Shown here: positions 1-10,500 of the stretch, one piece after another | How positions within the stretch are numbered: position 1 is the first letter of the stretch | How the letters are laid out: the number at the start of each line of letters is the position of its first letter | Assembly: GCA_001986395.2 (NCBI GenBank) | Contig: MQVO02000001.1 | Location: forward strand, 248,001 to 312,000 | DNA: 64,000 nucleotides | Direction: 5' to 3' | Origin: Irpex lacteus | Lineage: Eukaryota > Basidiomycota > Agaricomycetes > Polyporales > Irpicaceae | The notes under the pieces: generated by a model | What the model was told of the DNA's origin: nothing | Seen by the model: the letters and a program-made list of their open reading frames with translations, nothing else | Databases searched by the model: none | Position numbers and translations under genes: made by a program

Positions 1-3000
1 TTTTCTACTTATTCCTCTACGAGTCCGAGCCCCGAAGACGACCCGCCTGCGATCGACGCGATAGCCTTCAAGTCAGCCTACCATTCGTCCCTCAAGCCTA
101 CCGTCGAAGACGCGGAAGACGACCATTCTTGGATTCAGCACATCAAGCCTCACGCGACGACTTACTTGATCGAGCCCATGGAAGGACTGGAGACTTACGT
201 CTCGTCAGCTACGGCGAAGGATGGACCGGACGGAGCAGGTGTAGGTTCTGAGGAGAAGCCGATGATGGAATATGATTCGGTCGAGCCTCAGGGAGAGGCC
301 ACCCCCGAAGTGTTGTGGATTCGCCCGAAGCGTAAATACCGCAGTGGAGAGTCCGCCCTAGGGGTGTCAGTGCTAGCTGTCCAAGGATCCGTCGGAAGCT
401 CGAACGGGCCCCTCACTGACCTGCGACTGGACTCCTGCGCAGATATATCGTTAATATCGGCAGAATTTTACCACGGCCTGAATCCGAAGCCTAAGTTGAA
501 GAAAGGAAAGCGCATGAGCTTGTGGCAACTTACGGATAAGGATAAGGAGATCGAAGGCTACGCTGAAATTCCCGTGTTCGTGCGCACTGATCAAGGAGCG
601 ATCTTGGGCCTAACAGCGGAAGCCTTCGTCGTGCCAGACATGACCGTACCCCTGCTGTTGGGAGAAGATTTCCAGATCAATTATGAGCTCCAAGTCAGTC
701 GCAGCGTGGAATTTGGAACCTCGGTAAAATTACCGCAGGGCAACTGGACGATACCTGCTCGGGGCGTCAGAAAAACGGGCGACTTCGACCAGTTACGCCG
801 CAGCGGGGCTGAAGTAGCTTCGTTCATCCGTTCCAAGATCCACCGTCGTAATAAAGCGAGGCGACACAAGAAGAAAGTGCAACAGGAGCGGCGAGCGAGG
901 GAGTTGCGAGTCCGGGAAGACGTCAAGATTCCACCCTATGCGTGCAAACGAGTGGGAGTCGACGGAGAGTTCGAAGCAGGAGGCGAGTACGCGGTTGAGC
1001 GAACTGTGATAGGGAACGATATGGAGGTACAACTGGTAATACCGAATACCTTACTCAGCGCTGCGGATCCGTTTCTTCCTGTGAGTAACCCAACTAGCCG
1101 CGTCCGAGTGCTGCGGAAAGGGGAAGTCCTCGCTGAATTGAAGAGAGCGAGGGAGTGTTACGACGTACCTAGAACGACGGAGGAAGTCGAGAGAATGCTG
1201 GAAGGGGCAGATCGGGCGCGAGTGCTGATAGCTGCTCAGAAGGAGTTAGAGAAGGTCGATGAAGAGGACGAGGCCGCGAAACGAGAATCTGAAAGGACTC
1301 GTGAGAGCGACGCCGACGAAGAAGGAGGGCCGAAGACGGCAGCAGTACCGGAAGTCACAGACTACTCCTCCGAAGACCTCGAGAAGATCCTCGACGTAGG
1401 CGAGATACCAGAGAATCTAAAGCCAAGAGTGTGGGAGATGTTGCGCAGACGTCAGGGAGCCTTTGCGTTCGACGGTCGACTAGGCCACTTCGATGCCAAG
1501 GTAAAGATCCGAACGCAAGAGGGAGTCGAGCCCATATCAGTGCCAATGTACGGATCGTCACCCGCGAAGAGAAGAGTCATCGAAGAGCAGCTGGACAAAT
1601 GGTTCGCACAAGGAGTGATTGAACCGTCAGAGAGTCCCTGGGGAGCCCCAGTAGTGATAGTATACCGCAATGGTAAGGCCAGGTTTTGCGTGGACTATCG
1701 CAAACTGAACGCCGTCACTATCCCCGACGAGTTCCCCCTGCCAAGGCAAAGCGAAATATTGGCGGCCTTGTCGGGCGCGCAGGTGCTTTCGTCCTTGGAC
1801 GCCCTATCAGGATTTACACAGTTGGAATTAGACGAGAAAGACGTCGAGAAAACGGCGTTTCGCACCCACCGAGGACTGTTCCAGTTCAAACGCATGCCCT
1901 TCGGGCTGAGGAACGGACCTTCAATCTTCCAGAGGGTAATGCAGTCGGTACTCGCGCCTTACCTATGGCTATTCACTCTTGTGTATATCGACGACATCGT
2001 CGTGTATTCCAAGGGATTCGAAGAACACATCGAACACCTGGACAAGGTGTTAGAAGCAGTAGAGAGAGCCGGGATAACGCTCTCACCTGCCAAATGCCAC
2101 CTGTTCTACTCGTCCATACTGCTGTTAGGCCACAAAGTCTCGAGGCTAGGCTTGTCCACGCACGCGGAGAAGGTCAAGGCCATAACAGAGTTGGCAAGGC
2201 CGACCAAGGTACAAGAACTGCAAATGTTTCTTGGAATGCTAGTATATTTCTCTGCCTTCATACCTTATTACGCAAGCATAGCGAGTCCGTTCTTTCAACT
2301 GTTGAGGAAAGGAGCTAAATGGGAGTGGAAGGCAGAGCACGAACACGCGTTTATCGAAGCAAAGAAAGCTTTGGAAAACGCTCCCGTACTGGGACATCCC
2401 ATAGAAGGGAAGCCGTATCGCTTGTACACGGATGCTTCGGACGAAGCCCTAGGGGCTTGCTTGCAGCAAGTTCAGCCTATAACGGTTAAGGATCTGAAGG
2501 GAACCAAGACGTACGAAAAGTTGAAAGTAGCGCACGACCAGAACGCTCCCGTGCCAACTCTAACGACTAGACTATCCACGAAAGTGGACGACCAGGGACC
2601 TCAAGCGTCTTGGGCAACCACGTTTGAGGAAACCGAGGTCCACGTCGAAAGAGTCATCGCATACTGGTCACGCACCTTCCGCGACGCGGAGCGAAGGTAC
2701 TCAGCCACAGAACGCGAAGCGTTAGCTGCTAAAGAAGCCTTAATCAAGTTCCAGCCTTTTGTCGAAGGGGAAAAGATAATTCTAATTACCGACCACGCCG
2801 CGTTGCAATGGGCGAAAACCTATGAAAACGCGAACCGGAGATTAGCAGCGTGGGGGGCAGTATACTCCGCATATGCCCCGGGATTAGAAATCGTCCATCG
2901 CCCAGGAAGAGTTCACTCGAATGTAGATCCACTTTCCCGGTTACCCAGAGCACCGCCGCAGCACATCTCTCCGCTCGAGGACGAGAGTATACCGTTGTTA

Positions 3001-4782
3001 TTAGACGAGGAAGCAGCGAAGGAGGAGGAAGCGAGACTGCAAGCTAAACCTGCAGCGAGAGCCGCCTGGGTGATCACTTCCCTAGTAGACGCGGTAGAGC
3101 CCGTGAGGGTCATACCCGCGCATCGCGAGAGTTTCAAGGTCGCCAAAGAAAGTGTGGGGGGCGAGACTGTAGCGGAAGACGTCGGAGCGAACGAGGACGA
3201 CGAGGACGATGGGGGGCCATATCAGAGCAAAGAATTATGGAGAGCTACGCACAGGCCACCGACCATTTTCGTCAAACTGGAAGAGGAGTCAGTTAAGCGA
3301 TTCCAAGAAGGCTACGAATCAGACCCTTCCTTCAGCGACCGTTGGACTAAAGCGAAACCGGAAGAGTACGAACCTTGGGACCCAGAGAACAGATTTTTCA
3401 AGGACGACAGAGGCCTCCTGTTTTTCAGAGATGCCGACCGCGTAGGTCGGCTATGCGTTCCGAGGCAGGAGCAAGCAAAGCTGTTGAAGGAAGCCCATGA
3501 GAGCCCTACCGTGTCAGCCCACGCGGGACCCGAAAAGCTCTGGGAGATATTGAGCCAAAGGTTCTACTGGCCCCGCATGAAGAAAGACGTGTTAACGTTT
3601 TGCAAGACCTGCGACACCTGTCAGAAAACCAAACCGTCCAACTTCAAGCGATATGGGAGGCTCACTCCGCACGACATTCCTCAGAAACCATACGACTCCG
3701 TCTCCATGGACTTAATCGTGGACTTACCGTGGTCAGAGGACGAGTATAATGCCATACTGGTCGTAGTGGACCGCCTCACCAAACACGCCCAGTTCATACC
3801 AACTACGACGGGCCTGAACACAGAAGGGTTTGCGTCCTTATTCGTCAAGAACGTCGTATGTCGCTTTGGTCTCCCACTCAGCATCGTCAGTGACCGGGAC
3901 CCGCGCTGGACGTCCCATTTCTGGACAGAAGTAGCATCGGCGCTGAAAATGTCTTCGTTAATATCATCCTCGCACCATCCACAGCACGACGGGCAAACCG
4001 AAATTGTCAATCGACAATTAGAGATCATGCTAAGGGCTTACGTAGCAGACGACCGGGCTTCGTGGTCGAAATGGCTGCCTATGATGGAACAGGCGTACAA
4101 CTCCAAGCCACACGCTTCCACCGGATCGACTCCCTACCTGTTATTGTACGGATTCCACCCTAGATCTGCTCTAGACTTCTTGGCAGAACCGGACGGCCAG
4201 GCGACGTCAAGAGGGCAGGACTCAGAAGCCTTTATAAGGTTCATGGCTATGCACAGGGAAAGCGCTAGGAGAGCCATCGCTCGTGCCCAGCTTCACCAAG
4301 CCGAGTCTTACAATCGTGGTCGGAGGGAGGAAGAGTTCAAAGAAGGTGACCTGGTCCTTGTCAATCCCCACGGTCTCGAATGGGTGGAGAGTCAAGGCAA
4401 GGGAGCAAAGCTAGTGCAGCGGTGGATTGGTCCTTTTGAAGTACAACAACGTATTTCGGAGAACACGTACCGTCTCAAACTGGACAGAGAGTACCCCGGG
4501 AACCCCGTGTTCAACATCGATCATTTAAAGCGTTACCATTCGTCGCCTGAAGAGTTCGGCCCAAGAGAACGCATGGGCGATACTCGAGTGGTTAAACCCG
4601 CCGAAGAAGAATACGTGGTGGAGTCAATTGTAGGCCACAAGTACGACAAGCGAAGGCGCTGCATGACTTACCTAGTCAGGTGGGAGGGCTACTCGCCTTT
4701 GTTCGACCTATGGATGACGGCCAGCGAGCTGAGGAAGGCGCCAAAGATCCTGTACGCTTATCGCAAAGCGCACAATCTCTAG
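1..4782 (+). CDS. Ty3/gypsy Pol polyprotein with C-terminal chromodomain (5' end outside window)
   Basis: Makes and integrates the cDNA copy of the element. The frame is open from base 1, so the true start is upstream; residue numbers below count from base 166, a TTG codon. Seen in order: retropepsin-like D-S-C-A-D at 89-93; reverse transcriptase about 470-650 with YIDD at 607-610; RNase H with an Asp at 756; HHCC zinc region about 1110-1155; integrase catalytic triad D1182, D1243, E1279 (DD35E spacing); chromodomain from about 1483 to the end, with VRWEGY. No stop or frameshift is present, so the visible part looks recently active. Odd: the protease has Cys where the usual motif is DSG/DTG. 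The last 100 bp overlap the open frame of the next ORF. The chromodomain suggests targeting to histone-marked chromatin (family knowledge). Confidence 0.96.
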   Translation, partial: FSTYSSTSPSPEDDPPAIDAIAFKSAYHSSLKPTVEDAEDDHSWIQHIKPHATTYLIEPMEGLETYVSSATAKDGPDGAGVGSEEKPMMEYDSVEPQGEATPEVLWIRPKRKYRSGESALGVSVLAVQGSVGSSNGPLTDLRLDSCADISLISAEFYHGLNPKPKLKKGKRMSLWQLTDKDKEIEGYAEIPVFVRTDQGAILGLTAEAFVVPDMTVPLLLGEDFQINYELQVSRSVEFGTSVKLPQGNWTIPARGVRKTGDFDQLRRSGAEVASFIRSKIHRRNKARRHKKKVQQERRARELRVREDVKIPPYACKRVGVDGEFEAGGEYAVERTVIGNDMEVQLVIPNTLLSAADPFLPVSNPTSRVRVLRKGEVLAELKRARECYDVPRTTEEVERMLEGADRARVLIAAQKELEKVDEEDEAAKRESERTRESDADEEGGPKTAAVPEVTDYSSEDLEKILDVGEIPENLKPRVWEMLRRRQGAFAFDGRLGHFDAKVKIRTQEGVEPISVPMYGSSPAKRRVIEEQLDKWFAQGVIEPSESPWGAPVVIVYRNGKARFCVDYRKLNAVTIPDEFPLPRQSEILAALSGAQVLSSLDALSGFTQLELDEKDVEKTAFRTHRGLFQFKRMPFGLRNGPSIFQRVMQSVLAPYLWLFTLVYIDDIVVYSKGFEEHIEHLDKVLEAVERAGITLSPAKCHLFYSSILLLGHKVSRLGLSTHAEKVKAITELARPTKVQELQMFLGMLVYFSAFIPYYASIASPFFQLLRKGAKWEWKAEHEHAFIEAKKALENAPVLGHPIEGKPYRLYTDASDEALGACLQQVQPITVKDLKGTKTYEKLKVAHDQNAPVPTLTTRLSTKVDDQGPQASWATTFEETEVHVERVIAYWSRTFRDAERRYSATEREALAAKEALIKFQPFVEGEKIILITDHAALQWAKTYENANRRLAAWGAVYSAYAPGLEIVHRPGRVHSNVDPLSRLPRAPPQHISPLEDESIPLLLDEEAAKEEEARLQAKPAARAAWVITSLVDAVEPVRVIPAHRESFKVAKESVGGETVAEDVGANEDDEDDGGPYQSKELWRATHRPPTIFVKLEEESVKRFQEGYESDPSFSDRWTKAKPEEYEPWDPENRFFKDDRGLLFFRDADRVGRLCVPRQEQAKLLKEAHESPTVSAHAGPEKLWEILSQRFYWPRMKKDVLTFCKTCDTCQKTKPSNFKRYGRLTPHDIPQKPYDSVSMDLIVDLPWSEDEYNAILVVVDRLTKHAQFIPTTTGLNTEGFASLFVKNVVCRFGLPLSIVSDRDPRWTSHFWTEVASALKMSSLISSSHHPQHDGQTEIVNRQLEIMLRAYVADDRASWSKWLPMMEQAYNSKPHASTGSTPYLLLYGFHPRSALDFLAEPDGQATSRGQDSEAFIRFMAMHRESARRAIARAQLHQAESYNRGRREEEFKEGDLVLVNPHGLEWVESQGKGAKLVQRWIGPFEVQQRISENTYRLKLDREYPGNPVFNIDHLKRYHSSPEEFGPRERMGDTRVVKPAEEEYVVESIVGHKYDKRRRCMTYLVRWEGYSPLFDLWMTASELRKAPKILYAYRKAHNL

Positions 4783-4934
4783 GCGCCGAATCAACCGACC
4801 CACCTTCAACCAAACCCGAGTACAACACCTGTCATACCCGGTATCTATCGTCGCTAACATCTTCCGTTCCTTCGTTCTCCTTCCTGATGCAGCGACCCAT
4901 CGAAGTCCCTGGGGGGCTTGATCATATCGTTGAT

Positions 4935-5012
4935 TATAAGGGCAGGCCCCGCAAATCCTTTCTTTACCTCTCTCTGATCGCTCTCTCGCTCTTCTCCTCT
5001 GCCTCAAGCACA
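4935..5012 (+). promoter_or_regulatory. putative internal promoter of the extra retrotransposon ORF
   Basis: TATAAG at 4935-4940 lies about 75 bases before the ATG at 5013, followed by a strongly CT-rich stretch and a CACA just before the start. This arrangement is common for fungal pol II promoters and leaders. It suggests a separate mRNA for the 3' ORF. Inference only. Confidence 0.35.
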
Positions 5013-7070
5013 ATGGATTCCCCACGCGAAGGATCTACCGACATCGACAGTATCGACAGCCCTATACGGTTCAGCCCAGTTGACGTCGGGCCAGGCGATC
5101 TGCCTGTCGACACTCCTCTATATTCGGCGAGGGATCTCATCTACGAGGTACCGCTCTTCTCCGAGCACCCCCTCCTTCGTGACTATGTACACTTCGTCAA
5201 GCGAGGTGAGACTTGGCTAAGCATCGGCGGGAACGCTGAGAGGCTCCCGCCGGGCGCCGCTGCAGCCCGCTTTGGAGGGGTAGCGAAGGAATCTCCCGAG
5301 ATAACCGACACTCAATACCGCTTCGCCTCCTGGTACGACCCCCTGCTACCTCATCAGCCCTACCTGCCCGACGCGGCGAGGTACCTCCAAGCTCACGAAG
5401 GCGAGATCACCAAGATCGCCTGGGTTTACGCCCACTACGACGCCTCGGAAGCGGACGACTTCATGGATCCCCAAGATCGCACCCGGGTCGATCCCGAGCT
5501 CGTCAGCATCATCAGCCTGGAGATGAGGGTGCTAAAGTCGATTCTAGACTGGTTAGGAGACAGAGCTAAGTTGTCGCGATTTGCTGTCGATTTGAACTAT
5601 TCCATTCAGTCATTGACCAACGCTCGAGGCATTTCAGACGCGGTAACGGAACTCAAGGCAGCCAGAGACCAAGCCCTCGAGTTCATCGCTGCGGTGAATT
5701 ACAACCTCCGACACGTAGGCTCCCAAACCGCTCGTCGACTCGAAAGCTTGTACTACCCGTTCTTGCGTTACTGGCTGCTATATGAGCCGACTGTAGGCGC
5801 TCTCATTGACCCCAACGATCGGCTTCTACACACCTATCCGATCCTCAAGATGCTCAAGGACAAGGCCGCTATCTATCTTCCGTGGGACTTTAAGTATCGT
5901 CCTACCATTGGGGTGGCCGAAGTCAAGGGGCTAAGGGAGATGACAGGATCCGAGTTCGTCTCCCGCATGGACCGTTCCTTCCCCTTACCAGACGAAGAGA
6001 AGGGGAGCTTACCTTCAGGGAGCCTCCTGTCTCGACTCACTCCCGCCGAAGGGACCACTCCTATCCCCAAGATCCAGAGGCTCTTGGACTTGGTATGTAT
6101 CTCTGACTGTCTTTTTGGACCTACCGACTCTGGCTCCGCTGTCGCAGCGTACTCGAGCGATCTCCGCTGGAACCTGAAGATACCACTATACGCCTACCTT
6201 ATCGTCTCGTCCACGGTAGAAGCGCGGCTTCGACACTATTCACTGATCCAAGGGCTCAACCCCGATACTCTCGTCACCGACTTACTCACTCAAGCCGTTC
6301 GTTGGGGCCTGCCATTCCAACTGGCGTATACTCTTAACGATGCGAAGGAATTCCACCCCGAGGGCAATCGCTGGGACGTAACGGAACCGAACGCTTACGA
6401 CGCGGTAGTGCCTGGCCCTTACATTCCGCGAACGCTGAACAACCGCGACTCGTGGGACACGGCGGTGGCTCGCATCGCTCAAGTAGCTGCACGACCCGAA
6501 GCCGTAGGAGTTGTACAGAGAGGGAGCTTACTGGGTAGGATCGTCACGCACTTCGGCCCCGCTAATCTCATGTCTAAGGTATTGGACGGGCCCTCGACTC
6601 GAGCTCATCAGACGCAGTACGGGAACGCCTGGGGACGGACACTGTACTCTGACGCCCCTAGTCCGTCGGTGATCGCTATCCTGCTTGGGACTGTTGAAGG
6701 CGACTCGACGTACGGAAACAAAACGTGGTTTCCCCCGCTCGACCTCGTCGACAAGTACCTTACCGGAGGTCTAGACTGGACGAGCATCTGCGAGAAATGG
6801 TTTCAAGAACGCGTAGAGCTCTGTGCTGCGCAGTCCTCCCCGAACGCCCGCCCTCTCACTCGAGCTCGATGGGCGTGGATACTCAAGAAACGCGTGCGGC
6901 AACGAGCAGCTATGAGGGCGAAGATATTGCCAACTCAGGACGACGTGCAGAATCTCCTCGCACGCTATGGCGAGGAATGTAGCCACTCCTGGGAAGGGTT
7001 CGTCAACTTGGAACGTCTGAAGGTTATCGTGGTTCGAGGACGAGGCGTCAGCTTGAATTCGGCCGCCTGA
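5013..7070 (+). CDS. extra ORF of the Ty3 element, 685 aa, unknown function
   Basis: Lies where an envelope gene would lie, between pol and the polypurine tract; its stop codon touches the purine tract. I do not recognise the protein. The ATG at 5013 is chosen because it has a good context (CACAATGG) and follows a pyrimidine-rich leader (about 4955-5005) and a TATA-like TATAAG at 4935, as in a fungal gene with its own promoter. The frame is open further up: an in-frame ATG at 4887 would add a hydrophobic stretch (SFLYLSLIALSLF), which could be a signal or anchor segment or simply a translated CT-rich leader. The body is soluble-looking, without evident transmembrane segments or cysteine clusters, and rich in aromatic and proline residues. 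Not obviously an envelope protein; a captured host gene or a capsid-related accessory protein are alternatives. Confidence 0.7.
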   Translation: MDSPREGSTDIDSIDSPIRFSPVDVGPGDLPVDTPLYSARDLIYEVPLFSEHPLLRDYVHFVKRGETWLSIGGNAERLPPGAAAARFGGVAKESPEITDTQYRFASWYDPLLPHQPYLPDAARYLQAHEGEITKIAWVYAHYDASEADDFMDPQDRTRVDPELVSIISLEMRVLKSILDWLGDRAKLSRFAVDLNYSIQSLTNARGISDAVTELKAARDQALEFIAAVNYNLRHVGSQTARRLESLYYPFLRYWLLYEPTVGALIDPNDRLLHTYPILKMLKDKAAIYLPWDFKYRPTIGVAEVKGLREMTGSEFVSRMDRSFPLPDEEKGSLPSGSLLSRLTPAEGTTPIPKIQRLLDLVCISDCLFGPTDSGSAVAAYSSDLRWNLKIPLYAYLIVSSTVEARLRHYSLIQGLNPDTLVTDLLTQAVRWGLPFQLAYTLNDAKEFHPEGNRWDVTEPNAYDAVVPGPYIPRTLNNRDSWDTAVARIAQVAARPEAVGVVQRGSLLGRIVTHFGPANLMSKVLDGPSTRAHQTQYGNAWGRTLYSDAPSPSVIAILLGTVEGDSTYGNKTWFPPLDLVDKYLTGGLDWTSICEKWFQERVELCAAQSSPNARPLTRARWAWILKKRVRQRAAMRAKILPTQDDVQNLLARYGEECSHSWEGFVNLERLKVIVVRGRGVSLNSAA

Positions 7071-7082
7071 AGTGGGGGGCTC

Positions 7083-7546
7083 TGTGACGGGTCTTGGACT
7101 TCAAACGGGTCGAATTCTGTAAGTAACGTATTTTTCGAGTTTTTCCTTTTGTTTCTTCTACTCGTCGGGATCGAACCCCCGGCCTGGTATGCTCGAAGCT
7201 GAGAGGCCGAGCTACCCGACCGGCGTTTGCCCCAACACTTCGTGTTTTCGTTTGTTTACATGTGCATGTGTATAACGCGTGGTGTCTCGTAGTATAGTCG
7301 ACGACCACGCCTACTTGAATGTTATCTTCTTCTTTTTCCCCCAACTTGCCTTGTCCGCCAGAAGGCGTTGATAGAGGCCCGGGAGAATTTAGTCAGAAGC
7401 CTAGCGAGCTCGACGACGAGCTCGCCCGACGCGTGATCAGGCGCGCGTCAGATCTCTCGCAGAAGCGAGAGGATACACCTCAGTTCCTCCTACGCCGTTG
7501 GACGTACCTCGTGTGTTCCCTCCGACGTGACGGTCGAGTCGTCACA
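7083..7546 (+). repeat. 3' LTR of the Ty3/gypsy element
   Basis: 464 bp, begins TGTGAC and ends GTCACA, directly preceded by a G-rich purine tract. Both termini carry the TG...CA ends expected for an LTR. Its right border coincides with the point where the minus-strand Helitron frame changes from coding-like sequence to LTR sequence. The 5' copy is not in the window, so identity between the LTRs cannot be checked. The LTR contains a tRNA-like stretch on its minus strand at about 7157-7225. Confidence 0.8.
7157..7225 (-). other. tRNA-like sequence with pol III A/B-box resemblance inside the LTR
   Basis: On the minus strand a B box matching GGTTCGATCCC and an A-box-like TAGCTCGGCC lie about 37 bases apart, start to start. 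GTCGGG and CCCGAC can pair as an acceptor-like stem and GCTCG/CGAGC as a D-arm-like hairpin. The T-arm does not close properly and the spacing is about seven bases too short for a canonical tRNA. A decayed or deleted tRNA-derived sequence is more likely than a working tRNA. Confidence 0.3.
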
Positions 7547-10500
7547 CTGCGTTGTCTTCACTTTTCGTGAAAGACGTATCCAGTCATATAGTGATACTTG
7601 TTCATATTTTTCTGGTCGGTACATATAGTCATGAACAGGTGATAAACCTACTATGCCAGTCTGATTTTTTCCCAGCGCAAGTTTGACTTGTATTTCTTCA
7701 CTTGTATCAATGTGTGGTAAATGGCTTTCTGTTTGTGTTGACTGTTCATTCTCATTGAATATGTCTTTAATCTCATATACATATCGTTTCCAATAGAAAC
7801 GTTCAAATGTATGACTTGTGTAATGATCAGGATGATCCAACAGATACATAGAAGCCATTGGGGCTCCAATTTCGCTTTTCGCTGTTAAAGAATTTACAAT
7901 CTTTGTGACTAAAGATCGTGCATCTTGGACTTTGTCAAATCTCAAATCATCACCTGCATCTATTTTTCGAGTGAAAACAGTCTTCACGGCATCAAACATT
8001 ACATGTGTCTTTAGAGGTGATTTAGTGATATAGTCAGTTACATATTCAATTACTGAGTTCATAGCCGTACTTGACTGAAGGTTTGTGACATCAGTATTGC
8101 ATCTTAGTAAATATGTAACCATTGGAGTAAATGTGTTTAACCATGCCTCACCTTTCTTGAGAGTGAGAGCTCCTGTATTTGAATCAACTGATGTTTGTTC
8201 ACAAATATCTCGTGGAAATCTTGATTTACATTCGTTTTCATATGGAGGCTTAAAACACTTATCAATGTGCTTGTGTCGGTTTGACAAAAATAGCAATTCA
8301 TTAACTTCTGCCTGATATTCATGATTCCATTTTCTATACTGCTCACATTGATAGCAAGTCATGCATTTATTTATGCATGGCTGCGTAGGTTCCTTTGGTA
8401 AAGTCAGTGTTGGTGCAACTCTGTTTGTGTCAGTATTCTTCAATGTTGTTAACTTGTCATTCATTTCTTCCATTGTAGTGTCAATGAATTCTCCTTGATG
8501 TACAGACTCAAGATACTCTACCATTTTTCTCTGAAAGTCTGAACTTGGATCTAAGATTTTGTTTCTAATTTGTTGGGGCGTTAGACTATTTTGAAGCCAG
8601 ATTAACATGTGCATATGTAAAGTTAGACGTCCTTGTTGTTCAACTGTGCCATAATAACCTGATGTTCTACCATAAAAGCCATTGCGGTCGTTATTGTACC
8701 CAAGCACATGCTTGATAAACATATCTACCATGAACTTGAAGAATTTAGCACCAGACACAGGATTGTTAGCTATGAGTCGTGTTCGTTCATTACTGTCAAG
8801 AACATGTGGATAAAATGTAAGATTGTCACTGGCGTAATAAAGTGCTATTGGATGGTTGACATCTGCTGGCGCAAATGTAATGAACCAACTGGGTGCACCA
8901 AGGTAACAGGTCAATGCCTGTATTTCATTACGCATTCTTCTGCGATTAGACATTGACCCATCCACGCTACTTGCTACGTATTCAATATCACCGAGCAATT
9001 TGAAGCAGTCCTTTTCAGCATCTGTCTCTGGTAACACTTTACCATTTTGAGTACGTTCAATCAAACTATCTAATGTGCTTAACGGAATATTATTCAACCG
9101 ATTTACAACGGCTGGAAAGTTTTGTTTTAAAGTCAAGAAATAACCACCATCGCTGCTGTTCTTAATTTGCTGGTGATTGAATGCTACCAAAGAGAATATT
9201 TTATCATGCTGGAAACGTTTATCATGATATAACAGCCAATTTTTCTTTCTTGCAGAATCACTGACTGCACGTTCTATGTTACTGTTGCCTAGCCCACCAA
9301 GGCCATACGGAAATAGCCATGGAAACATAGATGGATACAATTGCGGGTTATGCCATAAACTTTCCAACTCATCGGATAATCTGATCGCCATGGCTTTGCC
9401 GGACTCTCTCAAGTGTTTCATTGCCTTCAATCGTATTGTTTGTTGATCATCCTTGTCCCATAGTTCAGTTAATTCATCACCTACAAGCCCATGAACAATC
9501 ATAGTGGATTCACCGGAAGAAGTGCTGTCCATGTTTTCCTGTGCATTGACTGCTGTCGCTTCTGCATCATTGATGTCATCATGTTCAACCATGTGGTAAT
9601 CCACAACAACAGGTGGACTATCTTCAGGGTATTCATTCAGGTTTTCATATGATATTTTCAAGTCTGCGTAGTCGATATGATTCATTTTTAGCCACTCAAG
9701 TGCAGCTGCAACTTTATCTCGTCGTATTAATAGAGGAGTCCGCCTATACTCCTTTGGAGTTGGCGGATTAGGCCCTAAAAAGATAATAGCCATTACTTCC
9801 TCAAATTCAGTTAGTTTTGGTGGCAAAGTCTTGTGAATAACTTTGGTCGGAGCAGCCCTACATACTACATTAGTCTTCATTTGCATCAACTTTGATTCTT
9901 TGACTCGCACAATAGCACGACTCACGTTTACCTTTGCAATTAGCTTTTGCTCCATCCACGATAAGTCTTTCAACACGTCAGGGATCTCACCGATCCACAA
10001 ACCATTGGCTAGTGCACAACGGGGTATTTTATTGTGGCTTAAGGTATTTAAACATGCCGAACAAATTGCGTCACAGTTCTCAGCCAGAACGGGTCCTGTT
10101 GCATTATCTATGATGGTTCCGTCTGCTCTTACTTCACCTCTTGTTACATCGGGGTTGATTAACACAGACATGTCCACCTTACAATCCTTCAGTAATGTCA
10201 TATTCTTGGCCAATGTTAAACATCCACATACAGCGCACCCCTTCTCATGTATTTCCTCGAACTGTGAGTCCTGTACAAAGTCAGCTATGATTCGATGTAT
10301 TTTATCGACTGAAGGAGGCTTCGGAGGGAATTTCTGTGATTTTCGCCACTTCTTACATGCTTTCTTATTTTTTTCCTGATTCAATGTCGTAGCGTTTTTT
10401 GGTCTACTCAGACGATGCATCTTCATTCTATCAGCAGCTGTTCGATCAGCAATAGGTACGAACCAAGCATCCACCAATATCAAATTGTTGACAGTGTACT

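Larger units (their letters stand above)
1..7546 (+). mobile_element. Ty3/gypsy chromodomain LTR retrotransposon, 3' portion
   Basis: Seen: a pol reading frame already open at base 1, an extra ORF, a purine tract ending in a G-run (about 7068-7080) and a 3' LTR whose ends are TGTGAC (7083) and GTCACA (7546), a perfect 6-bp inverted terminal pair. The 5' LTR, primer-binding site and gag lie left of the window. Known: Pol order protease-RT-RNase H-integrase-chromodomain defines fungal chromoviruses of the Ty3/gypsy group. The right end abuts a Helitron gene on the opposite strand, so this element inserted into the Helitron. If insertion was standard, bases 7547-7551 (CTGCG) should be repeated at the unseen left end. 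Confidence 0.9.

Noticed and set aside
1686..2318. 210-aa overlapping ORF inside the first Ty3 pol
   Set aside because: Lies wholly within the intact RT region in another frame, with no start context or protein-like features.
9843..10379. 178-aa plus-strand ORF inside the Helitron
   Set aside because: Antisense to a well-supported Helitron frame.
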